Source: an uncultured Prevotellaceae bacterium
Lineage (GTDB): Bacteria > Bacteroidota > Bacteroidia > Bacteroidales > Bacteroidaceae
DNA: 64,000 nucleotides
Reading direction: 5' to 3'
NCBI GenBank assembly: GCA_902767775.1
Contig: CACXIP010000002.1
Span: 186,001-250,000, forward strand
The translations under genes and the position numbers were made by a program. The notes under the pieces were generated by a model. That model made no database searches and had not been told where the DNA came from. It saw only the letters and a program-made list of their open reading frames with translations. This document shows, piece by piece, positions 16,263-26,078 of this stretch (position 1 is its first letter; every line of letters starts with the position of its first letter).

Positions 16263-17983
16263 TCTTCCATCAATGTCCAATTAAGCGCATTCTCGAGCAA
16301 CTTGATGAAGACGGGATTGTCGAACAGCAACTTGCTGTGTCCGAATTGGAAATATACATTCCGAGCTCCCTTCGAGGGATTCGTCCACACCACAGGGTGG
16401 TCACCCATTTTGATGTTGGTCTTGATGGTGTAACTGGCCTCGTCGACATGCGCAAGCACATGCACGTTTGGGCGTGGGTTCTTGTTGTAGGTATACCATT
16501 CGTCGTCTTCGATGACAAATGTTCCCGGTATGTCGTTCATCACAGGGTGCTGCCTGTCTTCCACTTGCACGGTGCCGTCACACTTCTCGGCGATGTAGTT
16601 CTCGTAGCGCATGCCGCCCATGAAGTCGGAGAACCATTGCCACATGCCATATCCGTCGAATTCACCAAGCAATGTGGCATGATGAAATCCGATGTAGTTT
16701 CCCACTCCCCGGTTGATGTAATGTTGAAAATCGGCTTGTGACTCCTTGCTCCATGCGTAGGGGGGATGGTTGAGCTGGAGCACAAGATGATAATTGTCCA
16801 ACTCTCCTTTGGATATGTGCTCTGCCGTGTTGAGCACGACCAGTTGCATGTTGAACCTTTCTTTGTTGTCCTCAAGCCATTGCAGTCCGGCGGCCGTAAA
16901 TGGCTCATGCAGTCCGCCCCTCTCTGCGAGCACGAGTACCTTGCGTGGTGGCAGTGTGGCTTTCTTGTTCTTGAGGAGCGAGAGATAGAGGGTGGTCCGC
17001 TCATCTCCCTGACGGTTGTCGCTTGCATAGTCCCAATACATGCCGCCGCGCAGGTGATGGTCGAGGATGAACTGGCATTTCTCGGCAAGAGACTGGCTGT
17101 TCTCATATCCCCTGACCAAAATGCCCTGTTCGTTGGTGATATAGGGCACCTTTCCCACATCGTCCCATCGTTTCGCATACCCCTTGGGGAGTATTCCGGT
17201 GCGGTCGTATTCCTTCAGTCCGCTGTCTTCTCTGCTTCCACGTCCGTAGAACGGCATTCCCATGACCAACTTGTTGGCTGGGACGCCTGCTTGCAGATGC
17301 GCTTCCACTGCTTGCGACGATGTGATGTGGCTTGAGATGGGTGATGGGTAGAGGGCAGCATGATGCCGGGGCGGATTACCCATGTCATAGGCCATGACAT
17401 TGACAAAATCCATATACTGTACGCATGAGCGGAAGTCAATGTATTTGGCGTCGCATACGGTGGCGGCGGTGAGTAGTTTCTTTTTTCCCAAAGCTCGTCG
17501 AAGGTCGCGCATGAGCAGGGTGAAGTTGCCCGTGTCATCTGGCGAGGATGAGATTCCCGCAGACGACTGTGTGGGGTATTCCCAGTCGATATCGATGCCG
17601 TCGAGCTTGAAGTCGTTGACGACTCTTCGGCAGTCATTGACAAAGCTTGCTCTGTTCTTTTCTGAGGCGGCCATCTCGCTGAACCTGCCGCTGCCCCAGC
17701 CTCCTATGCTGAGCATCACTTTCAGCTTGGGGTTCTTCTCTTTCAAGCCAACTATCATCCGCAATCGTTCCGGGTTGTCAATCCTCACGCCGTCGAAAGA
17801 GTCATTGACGTGTCCGAATGCGTAGTTGATGTGGGTCATCACGGTAGGGTCGGGGATTTCCTGCGTCCACGAGGTGACATATGCCACCACAACCATGTTG
17901 TCTGTCTTTGCCTGTCTTGCCGACAACGTGGCTGTCATCAGCATGGCGATTGCCATCGAAAGGATGATTCTTGTCTTGTTCAT
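16259..17983 (-). CDS. Bimodular GH18 chitinase-like / ThuA fusion protein
   Basis: The 574-aa exported protein has a signal peptide at about 1-22. Residues about 30-335 are a GH18 barrel: MLSIGGWGSG, the catalytic LDGIDIDWEYP with the DxxDxDxE pattern (D128, D131, D133, E135), VNVMAYDM, and MYWDYASDN. Residues about 340-574 are a ThuA domain (RKVLVLAERGGLHEPF, NYIGFHHATL, HPVVWTNPSKGARNVYFQFG). GH18 members cleave chitin or N-glycan cores with substrate assistance; intact catalytic residues suggest an active enzyme. GH18 joined to ThuA is an uncommon pairing. It is second in the leftward operon, 50 bp after GH16-GH18, and overlaps the GH9 start by 4 bp. Confidence 0.87.
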   Translation of the reverse strand: MNKTRIILSMAIAMLMTATLSARQAKTDNMVVVAYVTSWTQEIPDPTVMTHINYAFGHVNDSFDGVRIDNPERLRMIVGLKEKNPKLKVMLSIGGWGSGRFSEMAASEKNRASFVNDCRRVVNDFKLDGIDIDWEYPTQSSAGISSSPDDTGNFTLLMRDLRRALGKKKLLTAATVCDAKYIDFRSCVQYMDFVNVMAYDMGNPPRHHAALYPSPISSHITSSQAVEAHLQAGVPANKLVMGMPFYGRGSREDSGLKEYDRTGILPKGYAKRWDDVGKVPYITNEQGILVRGYENSQSLAEKCQFILDHHLRGGMYWDYASDNRQGDERTTLYLSLLKNKKATLPPRKVLVLAERGGLHEPFTAAGLQWLEDNKERFNMQLVVLNTAEHISKGELDNYHLVLQLNHPPYAWSKESQADFQHYINRGVGNYIGFHHATLLGEFDGYGMWQWFSDFMGGMRYENYIAEKCDGTVQVEDRQHPVMNDIPGTFVIEDDEWYTYNKNPRPNVHVLAHVDEASYTIKTNIKMGDHPVVWTNPSKGARNVYFQFGHSKLLFDNPVFIKLLENALNWTLMEE

Positions 17984-18033
17984 ATCTCAAGGTTTGTATT
18001 TTGCTCAACTCACTTCTTAACTTCTTTAACTGC

Positions 18034-20724
18034 TTACCTAACTATTTTCTTGCCATCGACGATGATGATTCGCTTTTGACCTTGTCGGTCGTGATGTCCC
18101 GGAGCAATGCCTCCCATCTTTTTGCCCGTGATGTCATAGCAAACGCCATCGTGGCTGGTGCGGCCCGTGCTCACATCCTTCATGCCGGTGGTGATGTTTT
18201 CCGTAGACAAAATGACGTGCGAGGTGTCACTTGTGTCGATGGTGAGGACATAGATGTCGCCTGATGTAAGCGTCTTACCGGAACGGAGCTTGACATTGCC
18301 GCGGTCGGGTGTGTTGAAATTGATATAAAAGACCTCGCTCGTGGTCGTGATTTTGGGATTGGTGAAGGGGGTGAACTCCTCGTTGTCGCCGTTGCCAAAT
18401 GAATTCTGATGAAAGAATTTGAAATTCACGTTCTCTGGGTTGAGCTGTTGCCCAACCTCAAAAGTGATTTGATGGTGAGTGTCGTCTATCCGTGCCATAG
18501 GCAAGGCCCTGCTTTCGGTCCATCCATTGTCATTGCCGGGAATGAAAGATGGTTTGCCGATGCTTGAGTTGGCTCCGATGACCCAAATGCATCCTTTGCC
18601 ATCTTCATTGCTGTATGTCAGGGGCTTGCCCTCTTCGTCGAGGGGGATGACGCGGAAGCAATGGTTGTTGAAATCGGCACTGATGTCGTATTGTCCAGAG
18701 ACGGCACGGAAACGATATGAGCCATCTGCGCCTTTCTCAAAGAAGTCGGGGTCGCAATACCAACCGACGTCGTTGAATTCCTCGGCTCCCTCAGCAAAGT
18801 AGGTGTTGCCTTGGACCATATGGAGGACATTGCCATATCTGTTGGCTCCCACATACTCCAATGGCTCTCCGCCCAGTGTGAGGTTCTCTTTCCTGACGGC
18901 ATTCCCCACAAGGCAGTCGTAGACGGTGTTGCGCTCGGTTCCCATCAGGTTGTCGTTGGCATACTCCCAATACATGCCTCCGGCCAAATCATGGTCTACT
19001 ATATACTGGCATTTTCCCGTGAGCGACCTCGCATTGTCGTAACCGTAGACGAATTTCCCGTTTTTGTTGGTCACATATGGCACTTTCGCCACATCATCCC
19101 AATGGTCTGTCCATTTGCCATCGGCGATGCCGTTCTCTATTTCCTGCAATGAGATTTGGTTGGCAGAACCACTGCCGTCGGCATTGCCGTTGCCATAAAA
19201 TGCAAGGCCCATCACCAACTTTTCTGCCGGGACTCCTGCCTTTAGGTGTTCCTGAATAGACTCATGGGCGACCAACCACCCGTTGCCCACTGTGCCTCCG
19301 CGATAAAGGGCGGAATGGTGGTTGGGCGGACTGGCCATGTCGTAGGTCATCACATTGACGAAATCGAGATACCCTATGAGTGAGGTGTAATCATAATATC
19401 CCGGACTGGATGCCGATGCCATGGTGAGCAATAGTTCGTCGCCAAGTGCCGCTCGGAGGTCACGCATCATCAGCGTGTAGTTGTTTTTCTCATTCGATGG
19501 AGAGGACTCTCCCGATGAGTTGTTGCCGGGAAACTCCCAGTCGATGTCGATGCCGTCGATTCCATATTGGTCGCAGAACTCTCGGGATGACTTTGCAAAT
19601 TCCTTCCTCTTTGATTCATTTGCGGCAATGGGGGAGAAATTGCCTCGTCCCCATCCGCCGATGCTCAACAGCACTTTCAATGCTGGGTTCTTCTCCTTTA
19701 AGGCTACGATTTCCTTAAAACGGTTCTTGCCATCGACGGTCACATGACCATTGCTGTCGATTCCGCCAAAGGCATAGTTGATGTGGGTCATGACATTCGG
19801 GTCGACAGCAATGGATGACCATGAGGTGACATAGGCCACGATTTTCTTGGCTGTCTCGGGCATCGGCTTCTTGTAGATTCGCACGTAGTCGACGAGCAAC
19901 TCGGCGGGCAGGGCGGTCTCATCGACTCCCTGTGCTCCGCCCCACGAACCGCCCCATGCAAGGTTGAGGATGGGATGGAAGGCATAGTGGAATGGCCATA
20001 CCGAATGGTCGTCGCTCTCTTTGAAAAACTCCATGTGCTTTTGACCGTCGACAAAAAACGCCAGTTTCTCTGATGTCCATTCCACACTATATATATGGTA
20101 TTCGTCCTCGGCGGTAGGCAGATACATCGAATGGGTCTTCTGGGTGTTTGCTGTATGGTTGTAGGTCTCGCAGTGGATGGACGACGACACATGCCCTGGG
20201 GCGTATCCTACCTCTTCCATGATGTCTATCTCTCCACAACGCGGCCAGGGATTGGTTGCCCAGTCCACATTCACCGGCATCATCCAGAAAGCAGGCCAGG
20301 TGCCTTTTCCCTTGGGAAGTTTGATGCGCGCCTCAAAATATCCGTAACGCCATCCCTGGGAAGGACGGGCATTGATGCGGCCCGACACTATCTGGTTGTC
20401 TACCTTCTGTGCGCGGATGGTGAGGTGGCCATCCTCTACAAACACCACCTTGTTGCCCCTAAATGTCTTTCCAACATACCGTTGAAGTTCGTTGTTCACC
20501 CAACCTGGCTCCTGTATCTCAAATTTCCAGTCATTGGTGTTCAGTTCACTTCCGTCAAACTCATCGCTCCAGTCCAACTGGTATCCTTCGGGAACAAAAC
20601 CCGACTCTTCGTGAGTGGTTTCCAATCCTGTGCTGGGCTGTGCCTCTACCGTCATGGCGGTGGCGATAAGCAGCAATAAAGTCATGAGATGTCTGACACT
20701 GGTCTTTTTCATTGTATTTCGCAT
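18034..20724 (-). CDS. Multimodular GH16-GH18 enzyme with surface-protein-like module
   Basis: The 896-aa exported protein starts at 20724 (or Met5, 20712). After the signal peptide (to about 29) comes a laminarinase-type GH16 domain at about 45-287, with WSDEFDG and the catalytic GEIDIMEEVG (E165, D167, E170). A GH18 domain follows at about 294-625, with intact GIDGIDIDWEFPG (D390, D393, D395, E397). At about 660-840 lies a beta-rich module (RFRAVSGQYDI, GCIWVIGANSSIGKPS, VNFKFFHQNSFG) that matches the repeated units of the surface protein at 32325. The C-terminus (CYDITGKKMGG ... IIIVDGKKIVR) is a short sorting-signal-like tail. One chain may thus cut both beta-1,3-glucan and chitin. It heads the leftward operon. 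Confidence 0.9.
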   Translation of the reverse strand: MRNTMKKTSVRHLMTLLLLIATAMTVEAQPSTGLETTHEESGFVPEGYQLDWSDEFDGSELNTNDWKFEIQEPGWVNNELQRYVGKTFRGNKVVFVEDGHLTIRAQKVDNQIVSGRINARPSQGWRYGYFEARIKLPKGKGTWPAFWMMPVNVDWATNPWPRCGEIDIMEEVGYAPGHVSSSIHCETYNHTANTQKTHSMYLPTAEDEYHIYSVEWTSEKLAFFVDGQKHMEFFKESDDHSVWPFHYAFHPILNLAWGGSWGGAQGVDETALPAELLVDYVRIYKKPMPETAKKIVAYVTSWSSIAVDPNVMTHINYAFGGIDSNGHVTVDGKNRFKEIVALKEKNPALKVLLSIGGWGRGNFSPIAANESKRKEFAKSSREFCDQYGIDGIDIDWEFPGNNSSGESSPSNEKNNYTLMMRDLRAALGDELLLTMASASSPGYYDYTSLIGYLDFVNVMTYDMASPPNHHSALYRGGTVGNGWLVAHESIQEHLKAGVPAEKLVMGLAFYGNGNADGSGSANQISLQEIENGIADGKWTDHWDDVAKVPYVTNKNGKFVYGYDNARSLTGKCQYIVDHDLAGGMYWEYANDNLMGTERNTVYDCLVGNAVRKENLTLGGEPLEYVGANRYGNVLHMVQGNTYFAEGAEEFNDVGWYCDPDFFEKGADGSYRFRAVSGQYDISADFNNHCFRVIPLDEEGKPLTYSNEDGKGCIWVIGANSSIGKPSFIPGNDNGWTESRALPMARIDDTHHQITFEVGQQLNPENVNFKFFHQNSFGNGDNEEFTPFTNPKITTTSEVFYINFNTPDRGNVKLRSGKTLTSGDIYVLTIDTSDTSHVILSTENITTGMKDVSTGRTSHDGVCYDITGKKMGGIAPGHHDRQGQKRIIIVDGKKIVR

Positions 20725-20764
20725 GTCGTTTGCTATAGGTATTTGGGTAAAGATGATGATTGTG

Positions 20765-20795
20765 CAAAAATAGTGAAAAAAAGCCTTCTTTCAAA
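20765..20795 (-). promoter_or_regulatory. Promoter of the GH16-GH18 operon
   Basis: TTTG (20795-20792), 19-nt spacer, TATTTTTG (20772-20765) on the minus strand: a perfect Bacteroidota promoter 41 nt before the start codon. The rest of the 303-bp divergent gap is AT-rich and shows the opposite promoter only. Confidence 0.85.
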
Positions 20796-20952
20796 GGACA
20801 ATTACTGCCATAGTGGATTGAATGTCATTTCGGATGATGATTATTTGTTTGTAAATCAAAAGGTTACAATAGTTCTCTGTCGGCAAAAAAGTAGATGAAA
20901 TAATGCGACTTTTTTTACAAATTTAGTGGAAAAAAGAAAAAATACATCCATT

Positions 20953-20986
20953 TTTGTTGCCATGTCTGTATTTTTTTATAACTTTG
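20953..20986 (+). promoter_or_regulatory. Promoter of the DUF6377-type regulator gene
   Basis: TTTG (20953-20956), 22-nt spacer, TAACTTTG (20979-20986), 41 nt before the ATG at 21028. Confidence 0.75.
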
Positions 20987-21027
20987 CCAAAACCAATATT
21001 TGAAATACACTCTTTCCTACGCTAATA

Positions 21028-22746
21028 ATGAAGAACAAGACCAATCTGCTTTTCTATATCTTTCTGATTTTGCTTTTCCCTCTTGAGGGTAAAGGCGTGA
21101 CGGCAGAGGGAAAGGGTAAGCCTTCTACTAAAGAAGAAAGTGGCCAAACTGCTGTCTTGTTGGCGCAGTTGGATTCTGCCATCACACATATCAAAGAATA
21201 TGATGATGCCCATGAAAAAAATATTGAAGCCATCAAGGAGCGCCTCCATCACAGAAAAGGCGGTTTGGCTGAGGAGATTTCACTGACCGACAAACTCATC
21301 GAGGCTTATTCGAAATTCAACTACGACTCCACCACATTATATATTAACCGAAATCTGCAATTGGCGGAGCAGAGTGGCAACCAAGGTGTCATCACTCGTA
21401 TGAAACTGCTCAAGGCGCAATATTATGCCAAGACTGGCTCATATCTGGAAGCGGTGAACATCATCTCGAAAATCGACGAGCAGCATCTGCCCGATACCAT
21501 ACTGCCTCTTTTTTACGATGCTTGCAGAGATGTGTACGGTGAGTCGGGATACTACTCCCACGACAGCGAAATCAATGCCAGCTATCTCGACAAAGCAGGT
21601 CAGTATCGTTTCCTGCTACAGCAATACTACAGCAAATTGCCTGAGAGCGATGTCTATCTGGAGACGCTCGAGACATTTGCCCGCAACAAGCAGGACTATG
21701 AGGAGGCTCTCAAATACAGCGACAAGAGACTTGAGCTTATCGACTCGATGTCGAAGAAATATTCCGAGGTGGCGTATTTCCGCTCGTTGATTTACAAAGG
21801 TCTGGGTGAAAAAGAGAAGGAGAAGCAATGGCTCATTAGGTCGGCAATTGGAGACCTGCGGCATTCTATCAAAGACCAGGCTTCGCTGTGGACACTTGCC
21901 GACATGCTCAGTGGTGACGGCGACGTGAAACGGTCGTATCTTCTCATCAACATCTCACAGGATGGATTGCAGCAATACAACTCACCACTTCGCAACCTGC
22001 AGAGCGTCGACATCCTCAACAACATCGCACACAACTACCAGCAGATGACCAACAACCAAAACCATAAGTTGAGCATCATGCTGCTCCTTGTCGGTGTGCT
22101 TGCGCTGCTCCTTGGCATAGCCGTTTTGTATGTCATCAGGCAGATGCGCAAACTAAGGGTGGCACGTAGGGAATTGGATGAGAACAACCAGAAACTAATC
22201 AAGCTGAACAATGAGTTGCAGCAAACCATAGAAAAACTGCATGAGAGCTACAACCTGCTCAACGAGAGCAACCGCATGAAAGAGGTTTATCTGGGAAACT
22301 TCCTCGCTCTTTGTTCGGATTACATCACGAAGATAGAAGCGTTTCGCTCCACCGTTCTGAAAAAGCAAAAGAGCGGACAACTCTCCTCTTTCTTGTCACC
22401 AAGCAAGATGCGCGAGATGAAGTCGAAGGACTGCAACGAGTTGCTGGGCAATTTCGACGTGGCATTTCTCAACATCATCCCAACATTCATTGATGAGTTC
22501 AATGCTCTTCTCCAACCTGAATCCAGAATCACACCTCCTAATTCAAATTCACTCACTACCGAACTGCGCATTTTTGCTTTGATACGCATGGGCATTACCG
22601 ACAGTTCGAAGATAGCAGAATTCCTCAACTACTCCGTACACACCATTTACAACTATCGCTCGACCGTGAAAAACGCGGCTATCGGTCCGAGAGATGAGTT
22701 TGAGGACGCCGTGAAGCAAATTGGCACCACTCAACAGCCTTTTTAA
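21028..22746 (+). CDS. DUF6377-type membrane regulator with TPR-like sensor
   Basis: The 572-aa protein has a signal peptide (MKNKTNLLFYIFLILLFPLEG) and a helical TPR-like periplasmic region at about 35-340. A single membrane helix lies at about 350-370 (LSIMLLLVGVLALLLGIAVL), then a long coiled coil and a C-terminal domain with a helix-turn-helix at about 510-550 (ITDSSKIAEFLNYSVHTIYN). This is the layout of DUF6377 proteins, which sit beside Bacteroidota PULs and are thought to act as transmembrane transcription regulators. Its place between the two arms of the locus, divergent from GH16-GH18 and 206 bp before susC, makes it the likely regulator of both. No kinase or receiver domain is present. 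Confidence 0.8.
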   Translation: MKNKTNLLFYIFLILLFPLEGKGVTAEGKGKPSTKEESGQTAVLLAQLDSAITHIKEYDDAHEKNIEAIKERLHHRKGGLAEEISLTDKLIEAYSKFNYDSTTLYINRNLQLAEQSGNQGVITRMKLLKAQYYAKTGSYLEAVNIISKIDEQHLPDTILPLFYDACRDVYGESGYYSHDSEINASYLDKAGQYRFLLQQYYSKLPESDVYLETLETFARNKQDYEEALKYSDKRLELIDSMSKKYSEVAYFRSLIYKGLGEKEKEKQWLIRSAIGDLRHSIKDQASLWTLADMLSGDGDVKRSYLLINISQDGLQQYNSPLRNLQSVDILNNIAHNYQQMTNNQNHKLSIMLLLVGVLALLLGIAVLYVIRQMRKLRVARRELDENNQKLIKLNNELQQTIEKLHESYNLLNESNRMKEVYLGNFLALCSDYITKIEAFRSTVLKKQKSGQLSSFLSPSKMREMKSKDCNELLGNFDVAFLNIIPTFIDEFNALLQPESRITPPNSNSLTTELRIFALIRMGITDSSKIAEFLNYSVHTIYNYRSTVKNAAIGPRDEFEDAVKQIGTTQQPF

Positions 22747-22869
22747 AATCTACTTTTGTGCCTTAGGGCACTTTCCGTAATCTATTGATTATTAGCAAAA
22801 TAAAGAAAATCGCCTTCGTTGCCAATCTACTTTTTATTTTTTCAAAGAAAGTTGTATTTTAGTTTTTAT

Positions 22870-22877
22870 TATTTTTG
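22870..22877 (+). promoter_or_regulatory. -7 promoter element of the first susC
   Basis: TATTTTTG lies 76 nt before the ATG at 22953. It overlaps the upstream in-frame ATG at 22875, which therefore cannot be the translation start. The -33 half is poor, as is common for activated promoters. Confidence 0.65.
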
Positions 22878-22952
22878 CATCGAGAAACCGACCTAAAAAG
22901 CATTAAAGCGAAATTATCAATACCATCAACCATAATCCTAAAAACCTATTCA

Positions 22953-25900
22953 ATGAGAAAAAATCATTTGAGACAGTTCTTAGCGATAGTCTTGCTGTTG
23001 GTCATTGGCTCATTGCCAGTCAATGCACAGCATATCGTGAAGGGACTCGTAGTTGACAAAGAAGGCACTCCGATGCCTGGTGTCACTGTGGTAATCAGAG
23101 GTAAGGAGACAAGCGGTACTGTCACTTCCATAGATGGCAAATACGCGCTGAATGCCGAATCTACTGATTCTATTACATTCTCTTACATTGGTTTTGCCAC
23201 GAGGAAGGAGTATGTTGGCAACCGCACAGAGATTAACTTGGTCATGCAGGAAGACGAGAACACACTTGATGAAATGGTGGTCGTTGCGTTTTCACGACAG
23301 AAGAAAAACTCTGTGATTGGTTCTATCGAGACCATCAACCCTTCTGAGTTGCGTACGCCAAGTACCAACCTGACAAACACTATGGCTGGACGTATTGCCG
23401 GTGTGGTTTCCTATCAGCGAACGGGAGAGCCTGGCAAGGACAATGCCAACTTCTTCATCCGTGGTGTGAGCAGTCTTGAAAGCTCGCTGGCTGGTCCGCT
23501 TATCCTTATCGATGGCATCGAGATGTCGACTGAAGACCTCGCACGCCTCGAACCGGAGAACATCGCCAGTTTCAGCATCATGAAAGATGCCACAGCAACA
23601 GCACTTTATGGCTCGAAGGGTGCCAATGGCGTCATCCTGGTGACAACGAAATCTGGAAAGAAGGGCAAACTGAGGATTACAGGACGACTGGAATCCCAGA
23701 TTTCCACACCGACGAAGATTTTGGAATTCGTCGATGGCGTGGATTACATGAATCTTTATAATTATGCGGTACGCACACGTGATATACAAGGTGTGGCGAG
23801 CGATGCCTATCTGATGGAGAAAATTGAGAACACACGCAAAGGTGTGGACCCGATGCTCTATCCTAATGTCGACTGGTATGGAATGATGTTCAAGGATGCT
23901 GCACTGAACTACAAAGCCACCGTGACGGCATCGGGTGGCGGTGAGGTGGCTCAATACTATCTCTCGGCTGCTTACACACATGAGAATGGTCTGCTGAAAG
24001 TGCCGTCGGTAAACAACTACAACAACAATATCAGCATCAACCGATACAACATACGCGCCAACATCGACGTGAACCTCACCAAGACGACGAAGGCTGCTGT
24101 CAAGGTCTATACCCTCCTTGACCGTTCCAACACTCCGGCGGCTTCCACTTCCAACCTCTTCGACCAAATCATGCGTGCCAACCCTGTCGATTTCCCGGCT
24201 TTCTACGACAAGTCAATCGACAATACTTGGTATTACGCCGAGCATGTGCTCTATGGCAACAATGTGGGAAGCGTGCGATACCCGAACCCCTATGCCGAGA
24301 TGATGGTGGGCTACTCTGATGCTTTCTCATATACGGGCAACTCCATCTTTACCATTGAGCAGGACCTGAAGATGATTACCGAGGGCCTTTCCGCCCGTGG
24401 ACTGGCTTCGTTCACCTCAACGGGTTCCAATACCAACACCCGTTCGATGACTCCTTTCTATTATGCGTTGAAGACAGAGGTGAGTGAGTTGGGTACGAAA
24501 TACAGCCTGGATCAGGTGCAGGAAGGTACCGACCGCCTGAGCAACCCATCGCAGAGCCTGTCGACAAGCAGCTCCTATTACTTCGAGGTCGCCTTGCAGT
24601 ACAACCGTGAGTTTGGCAAGCACGGCGTAAGCGGAATGCTGGTAGGACAGATGAAGGAGCAGCTGCTTGGCAACCAGGGTGGGGCATTCGGTTCGCTTCC
24701 CATCCGCACGCTGGGCCTGTCTGGCCGTTTCACCTACAGCTATGGCGAGCGCTATTATCTTGAGACCAATTTCGGCTACAATGGTTCGGAGAAATTCGAC
24801 CGCAACCATCGTTGGGGCTTCTTCCCATCAATTGGCTTGGGATACATCATCTCCAATGAGAAGTTCTGGGAGAATTCTGCCTTGAAGAAGATTTTCCCGA
24901 TGTTCAAGTTCAAGGCAAGCTACGGTCTGGTTGGTAATGACAACATCATGTCGACAAGCCAGCGTTTCTATTATCTTGCCGATGTCAACACCAACAACGG
25001 AGGTCAGGGATATACCTGGGGACAGGACTTCGACGTCACTTACAACGGATACTCCATCAACCGCTATGCCAACTCCAAGATTGGATGGGAGGCTGCAAAA
25101 ATGCAGAACTATGGAGTAGAGATGGACATCTTGCACAAGGCGACCGTCCAGGTTGAGTATTTCCGCGAGAACCGCGACGACATCTACCAGAGGATGGGAA
25201 GCGTGCCGCTCACCATGGGTGCCACTGCCGACATTTATGCCAACATGGGCAAGACAAGCAAGCATGGTATCGACGCCTCTTGCGACATCAACTGGAGCAT
25301 CACACCGAAATGGTGGCTGCAGACTCGTTTCAACTACACCTACACCACCAGCAAATACATCCGTGGCGGCGACCTCATCTATCCCGAGCCGTGGCGCAAC
25401 CGATTCGGATACAACCTGAGCCAGCAATGGGGATATGTGGCTGAGCGTCTTTTCATCGACCAAAACGATGTGGAGAACAGCCCGCGGCAGGAAGTGGTGG
25501 CTGGTGCTACCTACATGGCAGGTGATATCAAATATGTGGACATCAACAAGGATGGTGTCATCAACTCAAAGGACATGGTCGCCATAGGTTATCCTACCGA
25601 CCCGGAGATTGTATATGGATTTGGTGCCTCGACGGGCTATAAGAATTTCGACGTGTCGTTCTTCTTCCAAGGGGTTGCCAATTCTTCGTTCTTCATCCAG
25701 CCATCATCGATTGAGCCTCTGGCCAATCACCGCAATGCACTGAAACTGGTGGCTGGCAACTACTGGAGTGAGGAGAACCCCAATCCCTATGCCTTCTGGC
25801 CACGCCTCTCTACGGCTGGTGTTGCCAACAACACCGTGAACTCTACTTGGTGGCTGCGCGATGGGTCGTTCTTGCGCCTGAAGACAATGGAAATCGGTTA

Positions 25901-26078
25901 CTCGCTGCCGGAAAAGACGGCAAAGCGGCTGGGCCTGAGCCTGTTGCGCTTCTTCGCTTCGGGAAACAACCTCTTCTGTTTCAGCGACTTCAAATTATGG
26001 GACCCTGAAATGGGTGGCTACGGTATTGGCTATCCCACACAGAGAGTTTTCAATGTCGGTTTGAATTTGGAATTCTGA
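22953..26078 (+). CDS. susC: SusC-like TonB-dependent outer-membrane transporter (PUL 1)
   Basis: The 1041-aa protein imports oligosaccharides across the outer membrane together with its SusD partner. It has a signal peptide (RQFLAIVLLLVIGSLPVNAQ), a carboxypeptidase-regulatory-like domain at about 25-105 (GLVVDKEGTPMPGVTVVI), a TonB-box-like segment (EMVVVAFSRQ, about 110), and a plug with SFSIMKDATATALYGSKGAN. The barrel runs to the C-terminal FNVGLNLEF. The start is the ATG at 22953, because the promoter excludes the earlier ATG at 22875. The stop overlaps the next ATG by one base (TGATG), so susC and susD are coupled. The ligand is inferred from the neighbours to be a fungal-type beta-glucan or chitin fragment. 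Confidence 0.95.
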   Translation: MRKNHLRQFLAIVLLLVIGSLPVNAQHIVKGLVVDKEGTPMPGVTVVIRGKETSGTVTSIDGKYALNAESTDSITFSYIGFATRKEYVGNRTEINLVMQEDENTLDEMVVVAFSRQKKNSVIGSIETINPSELRTPSTNLTNTMAGRIAGVVSYQRTGEPGKDNANFFIRGVSSLESSLAGPLILIDGIEMSTEDLARLEPENIASFSIMKDATATALYGSKGANGVILVTTKSGKKGKLRITGRLESQISTPTKILEFVDGVDYMNLYNYAVRTRDIQGVASDAYLMEKIENTRKGVDPMLYPNVDWYGMMFKDAALNYKATVTASGGGEVAQYYLSAAYTHENGLLKVPSVNNYNNNISINRYNIRANIDVNLTKTTKAAVKVYTLLDRSNTPAASTSNLFDQIMRANPVDFPAFYDKSIDNTWYYAEHVLYGNNVGSVRYPNPYAEMMVGYSDAFSYTGNSIFTIEQDLKMITEGLSARGLASFTSTGSNTNTRSMTPFYYALKTEVSELGTKYSLDQVQEGTDRLSNPSQSLSTSSSYYFEVALQYNREFGKHGVSGMLVGQMKEQLLGNQGGAFGSLPIRTLGLSGRFTYSYGERYYLETNFGYNGSEKFDRNHRWGFFPSIGLGYIISNEKFWENSALKKIFPMFKFKASYGLVGNDNIMSTSQRFYYLADVNTNNGGQGYTWGQDFDVTYNGYSINRYANSKIGWEAAKMQNYGVEMDILHKATVQVEYFRENRDDIYQRMGSVPLTMGATADIYANMGKTSKHGIDASCDINWSITPKWWLQTRFNYTYTTSKYIRGGDLIYPEPWRNRFGYNLSQQWGYVAERLFIDQNDVENSPRQEVVAGATYMAGDIKYVDINKDGVINSKDMVAIGYPTDPEIVYGFGASTGYKNFDVSFFFQGVANSSFFIQPSSIEPLANHRNALKLVAGNYWSEENPNPYAFWPRLSTAGVANNTVNSTWWLRDGSFLRLKTMEIGYSLPEKTAKRLGLSLLRFFASGNNLFCFSDFKLWDPEMGGYGIGYPTQRVFNVGLNLEF

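Noticed and set aside
22875-22952. N-terminal extension of the first SusC from the ATG at 22875
   Set aside because: The -7 promoter element TATTTTTG covers 22870-22877, so this ATG is not transcribed; the signal peptide begins at 22953.
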